This document shows, piece after piece, positions 8,277 through 16,564 of a DNA stretch of 64,000 nt; position 1 is the stretch's first letter; each line of letters starts with the position of its first letter. Position numbers and translations under genes: made by a program. Source of the DNA: Bacteroidaceae bacterium (GTDB taxonomy: Bacteria; Bacteroidota; Bacteroidia; Bacteroidales; Bacteroidaceae); NCBI GenBank assembly GCA_017547385.1, contig JAFYPU010000001.1, positions 1-64,000 on the forward strand. Direction: 5' to 3'. A model generated the notes under the pieces. That model had not been told where the DNA came from and did not search any database. It saw only the letters and a list, made by a program, of their open reading frames with translations.

Positions 8277-9116
8277 ATGAAAACATTAAAGATTTTCGCC
8301 GCTGCAATAATAGCAGCGTGTTTAATCTCCTGTGGAGGAGAGAAAAAGGCAGAAATACCTGTCGTGAAGCCCTCTACAACCGAAATTTCCGGCGACATGG
8401 ACGGTTGCTTCAAAGTTGTTGACAAGGAATACAAAGGAACGGAACCCAACATGATGGGCAGAAGCCTTGTTACCATTGAACTGGAACGCACAGACAAAGA
8501 GCTTCCTTTCAAACTTAACGGCAGAGAATTGTGGGCTTATGGCACAAGTGGTGAGGCTGATCATGTGATGGTTGGTTTCGGCATCGAATTCATGGACAAA
8601 GAGGGCACAGTTATCGAGAAGGTTAGTGCCAATGCTTCCGGAATGTCAGGAGCATACGATTCTGACGAGTCTATTGCACTAGCCAAACTCAAACCCGGTC
8701 AAACTGGTTCCATCCGTTTCCATGTACCTACTGGAGCTGTCAGCTTCAAAATTTCATCAGCCTACGAAGAGGGCTTGGGTTGGAACTCCACCGAGTCAGA
8801 TGATGATGAAGACGATGAGGATTTGGCTTCTACCGAAGAGGAAACAGAAGAGGAAATTGACAACAATTCCTCTTCAAAATCCGGAAATTGGGATGCATTG
8901 TTGACTTCCTATGATCAGTATGTAACAAAGTACATCTCATACATGAAGAGAGCCGCCAACGGCGACATGGGTGCTTTGGCTGAATATCCCGCATTATTGG
9001 AAAAAGCTCAAGAACTTAGTGAAGAACTTGAGAATGCCAAAGGAGAAATGACCTCAGCACAACAATCAAGATACTTGCGTATTACCCAAAAATTGACCTC
9101 GGCAGCAGCCCAATAA
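8277..9116 (+). CDS. lipoprotein with acidic linker, unknown function
   Basis: 279 residues. The N-terminus is a lipoprotein signal with lipobox LISC (Cys19). A beta-rich domain (about 40-160) precedes a very acidic low-complexity linker (about 167-195, almost all D/E/S/T). It is followed by a helical C-terminal domain (about 200-279) with YDQYVTKYISYMKRA and a coiled-coil-like LLEKAQELSEELENAK, a type common in Bacteroidota lipoproteins. Probably outer membrane-anchored. It is followed by a good terminator at 9148-9190, which separates it from the next lipoprotein gene. Function unknown. Confidence 0.78.
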   Translation: MKTLKIFAAAIIAACLISCGGEKKAEIPVVKPSTTEISGDMDGCFKVVDKEYKGTEPNMMGRSLVTIELERTDKELPFKLNGRELWAYGTSGEADHVMVGFGIEFMDKEGTVIEKVSANASGMSGAYDSDESIALAKLKPGQTGSIRFHVPTGAVSFKISSAYEEGLGWNSTESDDDEDDEDLASTEEETEEEIDNNSSSKSGNWDALLTSYDQYVTKYISYMKRAANGDMGALAEYPALLEKAQELSEELENAKGEMTSAQQSRYLRITQKLTSAAAQ

Positions 9117-9147
9117 TAAGAAGCACTGACAACACAAATTCCTTTAT

Positions 9148-9190
9148 AGAGGTTGACATAAGCCCGCAAGGGTTTGAGTCAACCTCTTTT
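9148..9190 (+). terminator. intrinsic terminator
   Basis: 10-bp arms AGAGGTTGAC (9148-9157) and GTCAACCTCT (9178-9187), followed by TTTTG. It ends the 7539-9116 unit. Confidence 0.75.
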
Positions 9191-9253
9191 GTTTACATCC
9201 GGCCACAAGCAAAAAGAAACAAAATGAAACGCCTCTTTTACATTTACATCTCA

Positions 9254-9261
9254 TACTTTTG
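9254..9261 (+). promoter_or_regulatory. -7 promoter box for the lipoprotein at 9297
   Basis: TACTTTTG, 35 nt before the ATG and just past the preceding terminator. Confidence 0.55.
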
Positions 9262-9296
9262 TCATCGTTAAACATCGCACTAAAATTTACACTCTT

Positions 9297-10208
9297 ATGA
9301 AAAAAATCGTTTTTGTTTTGGCTACCATGTGGATAGCCTTGTTCAGTTCTTGCGAACAAAACCCCAAAGAAATCTCGCCTTCTCAAACAAAATTCACCAA
9401 TGGTACATTGGCGGAATTGGTTGAAATTGACACTTTGCCGGCCATGCTCTCATACGAGGCTCCCGAAAACGGAACCACCCATATATTCCGCATGACGGTA
9501 AACATGATCTTAAAAAAGGAAACTCCCTGCTTGCAAAAACACAATCAAAAGAATATCAGTTTTGATGGTGGAAACATTGCGCTTAACCTCCTTGACGAAA
9601 GTGGAGCAAAATTAATTGAGATGTCCATCCTCAAGGAAGACAAGGCCAAAGTCAAGCAACTTCTTCAAGGCCAATCGGGCGACACACTGAGAGTTTCTTT
9701 CATGGCAACCACTGAAAATGCAGAGGAAGCTCCCAAATGGTTCAAAAGCGCATCATCCTTTGCTGCCGGTGAAGCATGCAATGTTTATCCTTACGTGCTC
9801 AATTTCTCAGGAAACATCGACAAATATCCTGTGAAGATGACCCTGCAAGTTAATCCGGGCAAAACCATCCGCGGAGCTTACTATTACGTAAGCAGAGGTC
9901 CCAAGGCCCTTCTCTTCTTGAAAGGATATGTCGATGAAAAGAACGAAGTGGGGATGGCGGAATTCAACTCCAAAGGTATGATGGTCGGCAGCCACGATCT
10001 TGCATTCAAGAACGGAAACATCGAAGGGACATTCATGACCCTTATGGCCGGGACCATGACTCCGCTAAAATATTTCGATGCGAAATTAACACCTGACACC
10101 GAGATGGAAGCCATCGACTTCTGGAGCAAAGCGAACTTCGACGATTGCTTTGAAGTGTGGGCCAATCCTAACTACGATGAAGATGAGAACAAAGAATACG
10201 AAGACTGA
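9297..10208 (+). CDS. lipoprotein of unknown function
   Basis: 303 residues with a lipoprotein signal (MKKIVFVLATMWIALFSSC, lipobox FSSC). The N-terminal half is a beta-rich domain. The C-terminal half has strand repeats of the form GAYYYVSRGPKALLFLKGYV ... GMAEFNSKGMMVGSHDLAF ... GNIEGTFM, the turn-rich pattern of MORN-like or lipocalin-like outer-envelope domains. The end is acidic (DEDENKEYED). No catalytic motif is seen. It has its own promoter and is followed after 23 bp by the amidase gene, so the two are probably one transcript, suggesting an envelope role. Confidence 0.75.
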   Translation: MKKIVFVLATMWIALFSSCEQNPKEISPSQTKFTNGTLAELVEIDTLPAMLSYEAPENGTTHIFRMTVNMILKKETPCLQKHNQKNISFDGGNIALNLLDESGAKLIEMSILKEDKAKVKQLLQGQSGDTLRVSFMATTENAEEAPKWFKSASSFAAGEACNVYPYVLNFSGNIDKYPVKMTLQVNPGKTIRGAYYYVSRGPKALLFLKGYVDEKNEVGMAEFNSKGMMVGSHDLAFKNGNIEGTFMTLMAGTMTPLKYFDAKLTPDTEMEAIDFWSKANFDDCFEVWANPNYDEDENKEYED

Positions 10209-10231
10209 ATTCATCACCATATAAGTTCCGA

Positions 10232-10894
10232 ATGGACAATTCTGTAAGGAATACAAAGAAGTCACTACCGGCCTTAGCGCAAACCTTATTTAGTGTTGCG
10301 CTAATGGCCGTCTTTTCATTCTGCATATTACACACCAATGCCACACTTTCTCCCCAAGAGAATACTGTGGCAAAAACTCAGCGCAAAACTTTCAAGGTGG
10401 TGAAATATCCCACTCCCAACATTGCCCATGACAAAGTGAACGATGTAAAAGGAGTCATTCTTCACCATACAGCCGAGCCCACCATACAACATTCGCTACG
10501 AGTGCTTACCGTGGGAAAACGAAAGGTTGGAGCACATGTTGTCATTGACACTGATGGCACACGCTATATCATGGCAGAAGCACATGTCGTAACTTTCCAC
10601 GCCGGTCCATCTGTGTTGGCCGAGCGCAATGGGTGTAATTATTTCACTGTGGGTATTGAATTTCAAGGCAATACCATTGAAGCGCCTCTCACACAGGAAC
10701 AGATTGACAGTGCCATCGAGTATCTGCGCCCCATCATCAGCCGATACAAAATTCCACTCTCAAACATCGTTACGCACGAGATGGTGCGCAATGCCTATAA
10801 GCAGAAGTATCCACATCGCCGTTGTTCCGGAAAAGTGGACATCACACAGGCAGAATACAAACGCTTCATGTCGCAACTACGCGCAAAGCTATAA
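10232..10894 (+). CDS. N-acetylmuramoyl-L-alanine amidase (amidase_2/PGRP fold)
   Basis: 220 residues with an N-terminal hydrophobic segment (about 13-32, uncleaved anchor or signal peptide). The amidase_2 domain is clear: GVILHHTA supplies the first Zn His, VVIDTDGTRYIMAE and VTFHAG follow, NxxTVGIEFQGN is the substrate-cleft segment, THEMV carries a late His, and YPHRRCSGKVDITQ ends the domain with the Zn-ligand region. It cleaves the bond between muramic acid and the stem peptide in the periplasm. It shares a likely transcript with the lipoprotein upstream and ends at a very strong hairpin shared with the convergent purF-like gene. Confidence 0.9.
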   Translation: MDNSVRNTKKSLPALAQTLFSVALMAVFSFCILHTNATLSPQENTVAKTQRKTFKVVKYPTPNIAHDKVNDVKGVILHHTAEPTIQHSLRVLTVGKRKVGAHVVIDTDGTRYIMAEAHVVTFHAGPSVLAERNGCNYFTVGIEFQGNTIEAPLTQEQIDSAIEYLRPIISRYKIPLSNIVTHEMVRNAYKQKYPHRRCSGKVDITQAEYKRFMSQLRAKL

Positions 10895-10970
10895 AGACCT
10901 CCCGTGGGAAATCACCCACTGTGAAGAGAACTGAGAAATCCTATGAGAGTGAGCGCAATCGGGAAAGTCT

Positions 10971-11026
10971 CATACAAACAAGCGCCGCTGAGAAATGTAT
11001 GTTTCTCAGCGGCGCTTGTTTGTATG
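10971..11026. terminator. bidirectional terminator with perfect 25-bp stem
   Basis: Arms 10971-10995 and 11002-11026 are exact complements around a 6-nt loop (TGTATG). It sits between the convergent amidase and purF-like genes, 8 nt from the latter's stop. The stem itself supplies A/T-rich ends on both sides. Confidence 0.85.
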
Positions 11027-11034
11027 TAACGTCA

Positions 11035-12447
11035 TCACATGCACCCTGTTCCATCGAAGCAGTGGGTGCAGAGTCGGCATTTGGGCAGACCGATGGCTTT
11101 GACCAAGGTTTCGAGCTTGTTGAAACGAAGTGTGGTCAGCCCGAGGCGCTTTCTGATTTCTTCCACCAAACGCTGATACTCGGGTGAGTCGGTGGTGGCG
11201 TATTGTGCCAAATTCTTGTTCTCATCGCCCTCCAATTCCTTAATGATGCGACGAGTGATAAGCTCCATGTTGCTCTTCTGAGAAGTGAAGCCAATGTATG
11301 GGCAAGCATATATCAGCGGCGGACAAGCGATGCGCATATGCACCTCTTTCACACCGTCGGCCATAAGTTCTTTGGCACTATCACGAAGCTGCGTACCACG
11401 CACGATGCTGTCGTCGCAGAAAAGCACACGCTTGTCGCGCAACATGGCACGGTTGGGGATGAGTTTCATCTTTGCCACGAGCGAACGCATTTCTTGGTTG
11501 GAAGGGGTAAAACTGCGCGGCCATGTAGGCGTATACTTGGAGATGGCACGGTGATAAGGTTTTCCGATACCTTCGGCATAGCCCAAAGCCATACCCACAC
11601 CCGAATCGGGGATACCGCAAACGCAGTCCACCGGCGTTTCGTCCTCTTCACCCATCATGCGACCGCTCTCGAAGCGAACCTGCTCCACATTGCGGTCTTC
11701 GTAAGACGAGGTGGGAAATCCGTAGTACACCCAGAGGAATGAACATATCTGCATTTGTTCCTCGGCGGGACGCAACACTTCCATACCATCTGCGCGAAAC
11801 TTCACGATTTCACCCGGACCCACATAATGGCAGATATCATATCCCAGATTGGCAAAGGCTGTGCTTTCGCTCGTTGCCGCATAGGCTCCGTTCTTTTTAC
11901 CAATAACGATGGGCGTGCGTCCCCACTTGTCGCGAGCGGCTATAATGCCATCGTCGGTGAGCAGCAGCATCGAACACGAACCCTTGATGCTGCGAAACAC
12001 ATTCTCGATGCCTTCCACAAAGGTCTTGCCCTGAATAAGCAGCAAAGCTATCAGCTCGGTTTGATTGGTCTTGCCCGAGGACAATTCAGCGAAGTGCTGA
12101 TGTTGTTGCAGCATTTGCTGTTCCAATTCCACGAGGTTCACAACTTTCGCCACCGTAACGATGGCAAAACGCCCCAAGTGCGAGTTGATGATCAGCGGTT
12201 GCGAATCGGTATCACTGATAATTCCCACCCCCGATTGACATCCGGCAAATCGTTCGAGATTCGGTTCGAACTTGGTGCGAAAATACGAGTTTTCGAGATT
12301 GTGAATGGAGCGTGTGAATTGCTTTTCGTTTTGATTATAAGTGGCCATACCACCTCGACGCGTGCCGAGATGTGAGTTATAGTCCGTACCATAAAAAAGG
12401 TCTGCAACACAACTCGTATTGGATACTGTTCCGAAAAATCCTCCCAT
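11035..12447 (-). CDS. PurF-like glutamine PRPP amidotransferase homologue lacking the N-terminal catalytic Cys
   Basis: 470 residues with two PurF domains: an N-terminal Ntn/class II glutaminase fold (1-~250) and a type I phosphoribosyltransferase domain whose PRPP loop is VLFCDDSIVRGT (core Asp345-Asp346). The C-terminus has a Cys cluster CRLCTHCFDGTGC (457-469). In true PurF the residue after Met (or after a propeptide) is the nucleophilic Cys; here the protein begins MGGFFGT, so glutamine hydrolysis by the usual mechanism is not expected. This looks like a conserved Bacteroidota side branch rather than a fresh mutation (from memory). The start at 12447 is chosen because the longer frame to 12546 runs through a repeated promoter cassette. 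Confidence 0.85.
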   Translation of the reverse strand: MGGFFGTVSNTSCVADLFYGTDYNSHLGTRRGGMATYNQNEKQFTRSIHNLENSYFRTKFEPNLERFAGCQSGVGIISDTDSQPLIINSHLGRFAIVTVAKVVNLVELEQQMLQQHQHFAELSSGKTNQTELIALLLIQGKTFVEGIENVFRSIKGSCSMLLLTDDGIIAARDKWGRTPIVIGKKNGAYAATSESTAFANLGYDICHYVGPGEIVKFRADGMEVLRPAEEQMQICSFLWVYYGFPTSSYEDRNVEQVRFESGRMMGEEDETPVDCVCGIPDSGVGMALGYAEGIGKPYHRAISKYTPTWPRSFTPSNQEMRSLVAKMKLIPNRAMLRDKRVLFCDDSIVRGTQLRDSAKELMADGVKEVHMRIACPPLIYACPYIGFTSQKSNMELITRRIIKELEGDENKNLAQYATTDSPEYQRLVEEIRKRLGLTTLRFNKLETLVKAIGLPKCRLCTHCFDGTGCM

Positions 12448-12475
12448 AGGGCAAAGTTTTTGTTGTTTTGAGGGT

Positions 12476-12546
12476 GCAAAGATAGTGAAAGGCGAGAGGA
12501 GAATGGCGAAAATGAGGAACGAATTTTCAGACATTTTCCCGAGCAA
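12476..12546 (-). repeat. stem-loop/promoter cassette, copy 3 (drives purF-like gene)
   Basis: On the minus strand this matches the tandem copies at 20502-20576 and 20586-20661 almost base for base, from CGGGAAAATG to CTTTGCAC. It ends in -7 box TATCTTTG (12484 down to 12477), 30 nt before the ATG. Confidence 0.8.
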
Positions 12547-12804
12547 CTTCCTTCTTGGAGAAGCAAAATAATATCATTATGCGTAGGAACACACACACGA
12601 AAAAGATTTTCATAAAAGTAATATTGCTTTTTTGAAGTTCCTTTTCCAGCTTCGTTCCGCGACCTCACACTTCTGAGATACCTACCCCAACTAAACGATA
12701 CACAATAATAAATAATAAGAGGGGAAGCAATAGACACGAACAAACATTGGAAAAACGACTGACACTTTGTTGAAAAATTTCCTCATAAAACAACAATTAT
12801 TTAC

Positions 12805-12862
12805 ACTGCGTTTAGAAAATTCTGCAGTGCTTGTAGAAAATTCTGCAAGCACTGCAGAAAAT
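12805..12862. repeat. palindromic intergenic element, copy A
   Basis: Contains TTTAGAAAATTCTGCAG, TGCTTGTAGAAAATTCTGCA and AGCACTGCAGAAAA. One of seven related copies in the window; see copies B-G. Confidence 0.75.
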
Positions 12863-13001
12863 CACCAAAAGCGGTGAAAATTTTCACCTAATGAATGAAG
12901 AAACACAAACACAGCACAACAAATCACCACTTCTGCCCCTCTGAAACTTGGTGCATCCTGCGGCTTTCACTAAATTCGCGCAGAAAAATCTGATTTACAA
13001 A

Positions 13002-15710
13002 ATGGAAGAAAACAAAAAACATCAGGGGCTGACCCAACAGGAAGTGTTGGCCAGTCGCCAACAACATGGCGAAAACGTGCTGACCCCTCCGGCAAAAACA
13101 CCATTGTGGAAACAATTTTTGGAAAAGTTTCAGGACCCCATCATTCGCATTCTGCTATTGGCTTTCTTGGCCTCGGTGGGCATCGCCTGCTTTGAGTTTT
13201 TACACGAAGGCGAATCGCAAGGCGACCTTAACGTTTTCTTTGAACCGGTAGGCATCTTCGTGGCCATCATCTTAGCTACGGGAATCGGCTTCTGGTTTGA
13301 AGTGAAAGCCAATCGCGCTTTCGACATTCTAAACCAGGTGAACGATGACGATCCCGTGCAAGCCATCCGCGACGGACACGTAACAGAAGTACCTAAACGT
13401 GATATCGTGGTGGGCGACATCGTAGTGCTGGGAACAGGTGTGGAAGTGCCGGCCGACGGAGAGCTGCTGGAGAGCGTTTCGTTGCAAATCAACGAATCGA
13501 CACTCACCGGCGAACCCATCGTAAAGAAATCGTGCGATGCAGCCGACTTCGACGACGAAGCCACCTACCCCACCAACCACGCCATGCGCGGCACCACCGT
13601 GGTGGATGGCCATGGCATTATGCGTGTCATCGCCGTGGGCGACGCCACAGAGAATGGAAAAGTTTTCACAGCCGCACAAATCGACAGCAGTGAGCGCACA
13701 CCACTCAACATACAACTGGACGGACTCGGCGCCATCATCACCAAAATCAGCTACGGTCTGGCAGCACTCATCTTCGTGGGACGCATCGTACTCTTTATCA
13801 CCGGTGCCGAAACTTTCAGCTGGGATGCCTTCATCCCACACTTGTTGCAAACCATCATGATTGCCGTTACGCTCATCGTGGTGTCTGTACCCGAAGGGCT
13901 GCCCATGAGTGTTACGCTCTCATTGGCCCTCAGCATGCGCCGAATGCTCAAAACCAACAACCTGGTGCGCAAGATGCACGCTTGCGAAACCATGGGAGCC
14001 ACTACCGTGATTTGCACCGACAAAACGGGAACGCTCACACAAAACCAAATGCGCATTCACGAAACACGCTTCTTCGGGCTTGAAACACAACAACTCACTG
14101 AGGGCGATGAAATGTCGGCTTTGTTGGCAGAAGGCATCGCGGTCAACTCCACCGCCTTCCTTGCAGCCCAACCCGACGGCACTCACAAAGTGATGGGAAA
14201 CCCCACCGAAGGAGCTTTGTTGCTGTGGCTCACGGACCAAGGGCGCAACTACGAGAGTCTGCGCACCGCAGCGCCGGTGTTGGAACAACTCACCTTCTCC
14301 ACCGAACGCAAGTACATGGCTACGGTCGTACGCTCGGCAGCACTCCCCGGCAAGCGCATTCTCTACATCAAGGGAGCACCGGAAATTGTGCACGGGCTGT
14401 GTCGTGAGACCTTAGGTGGCATCACGCGCCAAACCATCGACGAACAGCTGTTGGCTTATCAAAACAAGGCCATGCGCACACTCGGTTTCGGTTATCAGAT
14501 ATTGAACGATGGTGATGCCACCATTGCCGATGGTAAAGCCGTGGCCGACAACCTCACCTTCCTCGGCATCGTTGCGATTGCCGACCCCGTGCGTCGCGAA
14601 GTGCCCGATGCCGTTGGCTCGTGTATCGCTGCCGGTATCAACATCAAGATTGTTACAGGAGACACTCCGGGCACAGCTCGCGAAATAGGTCGACAAATCG
14701 GTCTATGGACTCCCGAAGACGGCGACCGCAACCAAATCACCGGTCCGGAGTTTGCCGCATTGACGGATACCGAATTGGAAGAACGCATACTCGATTTGAA
14801 AATCATCTCACGTGCTCGTCCGATGGACAAAAAGCGTTTGGTGGAAACCTTGCAGAAGAAAGGACAAGTGGTAGCGGTAACCGGCGACGGAACCAACGAT
14901 GCTCCGGCATTGAAAGCCGCACACGTGGGTCTCTCGATGGGCGACGGCACAAGCGTAGCCAAGGAAGCCAGCGACATCACCATCATGGACAATTCATTCA
15001 CAAGCATCACACGAGCCGTGATGTGGGGACGCTCGCTTTACCGCAACATACAGCGATTTATCCTCTTCCAGATGACCATCAACGTGGCAGCTTGTCTGAT
15101 TGTGTTGATTGGCGCATTTGCCGGAACGAAATCCCCGCTCACTGTTACGCAAATGCTGTGGGTAAATCTCATCATGGACACTTTCGCCGCAATGGCCTTG
15201 GCCTCGTTGCCCCCCAGTATGGAGGTGATGAACCACAAACCGCGTCGCCGTGAGGACTTCATTGTGTCGCGCGAAATGTGGACGGGGATCATCGGCATGG
15301 GCATGCTGTTCACGGTATTGCTCACAGCCATCATGTTCCTGTTCAACCACTGCACATTTGCCAATGCTGCAGGCCAAGAAGCACTGCTCAATTTCCGAAT
15401 GACAGAAAGCGAAGAGCCGTTCACTCTCTACAAGGGAGCAGTATTCTTCACCCTATTCGTTTTCCTGCAATTCTGGAACATGTTCAACGCAAAAGCTTTC
15501 CTATCGGGTCAATCGGCTTTCCACAACCTGAAAGAAAGTTCCGGCTTCATGGGCATCGCACTGCTCATTGTTTTGGGACAAGTGCTCATTGTCAGCGTGG
15601 GCGGTAAGATGTTCAGCGTAGCACCGTTGGGAGTTATCGACTGGTTGCTACTATTCGTAGCTACAAGCCCCATTCTTATTTTCGGTGAGTTGAAGCGTAT
15701 GTTCAGATAA
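13002..15710 (+). CDS. P-type Ca2+-transporting ATPase (PMCA/IIB-like)
   Basis: 902 residues from the ATG at 13002; an earlier in-frame start at 12948 adds an unlikely tail. Motifs in order: N-terminal cation-ATPase domain, actuator loop TGEP (169-172), PEGLP in M4 (297-301, part of the Ca2+ site of SERCA/PMCA pumps), phosphorylation Asp340 in ICTDKTGTLT, and hinge TGDGTNDAP (from about 627). Then comes the M5-M10 block with NLIMDTFAAMALASLPPS in M6, close to the NLIMDTL...A motif of Ca2+ pumps. It exports Ca2+ across the inner membrane using ATP; the exact ion preference is inferred from M4/M6. No calmodulin-binding extension. Followed by a terminator at 15763. Confidence 0.9.
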   Translation: MEENKKHQGLTQQEVLASRQQHGENVLTPPAKTPLWKQFLEKFQDPIIRILLLAFLASVGIACFEFLHEGESQGDLNVFFEPVGIFVAIILATGIGFWFEVKANRAFDILNQVNDDDPVQAIRDGHVTEVPKRDIVVGDIVVLGTGVEVPADGELLESVSLQINESTLTGEPIVKKSCDAADFDDEATYPTNHAMRGTTVVDGHGIMRVIAVGDATENGKVFTAAQIDSSERTPLNIQLDGLGAIITKISYGLAALIFVGRIVLFITGAETFSWDAFIPHLLQTIMIAVTLIVVSVPEGLPMSVTLSLALSMRRMLKTNNLVRKMHACETMGATTVICTDKTGTLTQNQMRIHETRFFGLETQQLTEGDEMSALLAEGIAVNSTAFLAAQPDGTHKVMGNPTEGALLLWLTDQGRNYESLRTAAPVLEQLTFSTERKYMATVVRSAALPGKRILYIKGAPEIVHGLCRETLGGITRQTIDEQLLAYQNKAMRTLGFGYQILNDGDATIADGKAVADNLTFLGIVAIADPVRREVPDAVGSCIAAGINIKIVTGDTPGTAREIGRQIGLWTPEDGDRNQITGPEFAALTDTELEERILDLKIISRARPMDKKRLVETLQKKGQVVAVTGDGTNDAPALKAAHVGLSMGDGTSVAKEASDITIMDNSFTSITRAVMWGRSLYRNIQRFILFQMTINVAACLIVLIGAFAGTKSPLTVTQMLWVNLIMDTFAAMALASLPPSMEVMNHKPRRREDFIVSREMWTGIIGMGMLFTVLLTAIMFLFNHCTFANAAGQEALLNFRMTESEEPFTLYKGAVFFTLFVFLQFWNMFNAKAFLSGQSAFHNLKESSGFMGIALLIVLGQVLIVSVGGKMFSVAPLGVIDWLLLFVATSPILIFGELKRMFR

Positions 15711-15762
15711 TCCTAAAATCTATCCGCATTTTCAAGCTTTCTATCTAAAACTATTGTATATC

Positions 15763-15798
15763 TCGGCTGCAAAGGCGAACTTTGCAGCCGATTTTTTT
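15763..15798 (+). terminator. intrinsic terminator after the Ca2+ ATPase gene
   Basis: 12-bp arms TCGGCTGCAAAG (15763-15774) and CTTTGCAGCCGA (15780-15791), followed by seven Ts. It ends only 13 nt before the next ATG, so it also lies in the leader of, or carries the promoter for, the lipoprotein gene. Confidence 0.8.
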
Positions 15799-15811
15799 AA
15801 AACTCATCAAC

Positions 15812-16477
15812 ATGAAAAAGAATTTCTTCTCAGCCTGCCTCATGGCAGCCACAATGCTTTTGGCCTCTTGCAGCGGCTCAAGCAGTTCACTCCTCAGCAG
15901 CCTTGGACAAGGTTTGTCAGGTTCTGACAACTCTGCAGCCTCTGCCGCATCTTCTACCGGCGGTCTGCTCACTTCGCTCCTGGGCACATTGCTCAACAGT
16001 TCGACCACTCTCAGCCAGAACAGCCTGGTGGGAACTTGGAACTACACTGCCCCTGATTGCGTGTTCGAATCTGAAAACTTCCTGGCGCAAGCCGGTGGCG
16101 AAATTGCCGCATCACAAGTGGAAAGCAAGCTTGCTACGTATCTCGGCAAAGTAGGTATCAAAGCCGGAAGCTGCAGCTACACCTTCAACAACGATGGTAC
16201 ATACTCCGCCAAGCTTGGTAAATACACCCTCAGCGGCAACTACACACTCGACACTGCCAACAAGACCATCACCATGACCTACCTCAACGGTATGGCTACC
16301 ACACAGCCCAAGGTGGTTGTGAACGGCAATTCCATCAGCCTGCTCTACGATGCAGACAAGTTGATGACTATTCTCAACAAAGTGTCGTCTGCTTCCAGCA
16401 ACAGCACTCTCAACACACTCAGCAGCCTGCTCTCAAATTACAACGGTCTGCTCATTGGTATGCAGTTGCAGAAGTAA
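15812..16477 (+). CDS. lipocalin-like lipoprotein (DUF4923 type)
   Basis: 221 residues. Lipoprotein signal MKKNFFSACLMAATMLLASC, then a Ser-rich linker (SGSSSSLLSSLGQ). The C-terminal domain begins SLVGTWNYTAPDCVFESENF and has the alternating-strand pattern YTFNNDGTYSAKLGKYTLSG ... TITMTYLNGM of lipocalin-like small lipoproteins of Bacteroidota (DUF4923, by recall). Probably an outer-membrane-anchored ligand-binding barrel; ligand unknown. The start at 15812 gives the lipobox in the right place. It ends at a strong convergent terminator. Confidence 0.82.
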   Translation: MKKNFFSACLMAATMLLASCSGSSSSLLSSLGQGLSGSDNSAASAASSTGGLLTSLLGTLLNSSTTLSQNSLVGTWNYTAPDCVFESENFLAQAGGEIAASQVESKLATYLGKVGIKAGSCSYTFNNDGTYSAKLGKYTLSGNYTLDTANKTITMTYLNGMATTQPKVVVNGNSISLLYDADKLMTILNKVSSASSNSTLNTLSSLLSNYNGLLIGMQLQK

Positions 16478-16495
16478 TCCGAAACATCACACAAT

Positions 16496-16538
16496 AAAAA
16501 CCGGCATCGCAGCCTCATGAACTGCGATGCCGGTTTTT
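16496..16538. terminator. bidirectional intrinsic terminator
   Basis: 17-bp perfect arms at 16496-16512 and 16522-16538 (A5-CCGGCATCGCAG and its complement with T5), between the convergent lipoprotein and peptidase genes. Confidence 0.88.
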
Positions 16539-16564
16539 GTTTTTCTCAATGCGTTTACAAATTC

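Larger units (their letters stand above)
12448..13001. other. divergent intergenic region between purF-like and Ca2+ ATPase genes
   Basis: Holds the promoter cassette of the purF-like gene (12476-12546, minus), one palindromic intergenic element (12805-12862) and a perfect 16-bp palindrome GGTGAAAATTTTCACC at 12873-12888. A weak -7-like TAAATTCG at 12972-12979 may serve the ATPase gene. No gene is seen in 12547-12800. Confidence 0.5.

Noticed and set aside
12448-12546. N-terminal extension of the PurF-like protein that looks like a signal peptide
   Set aside because: Translates the promoter cassette including the -7 box; the family start is MGGFFG at 12447.
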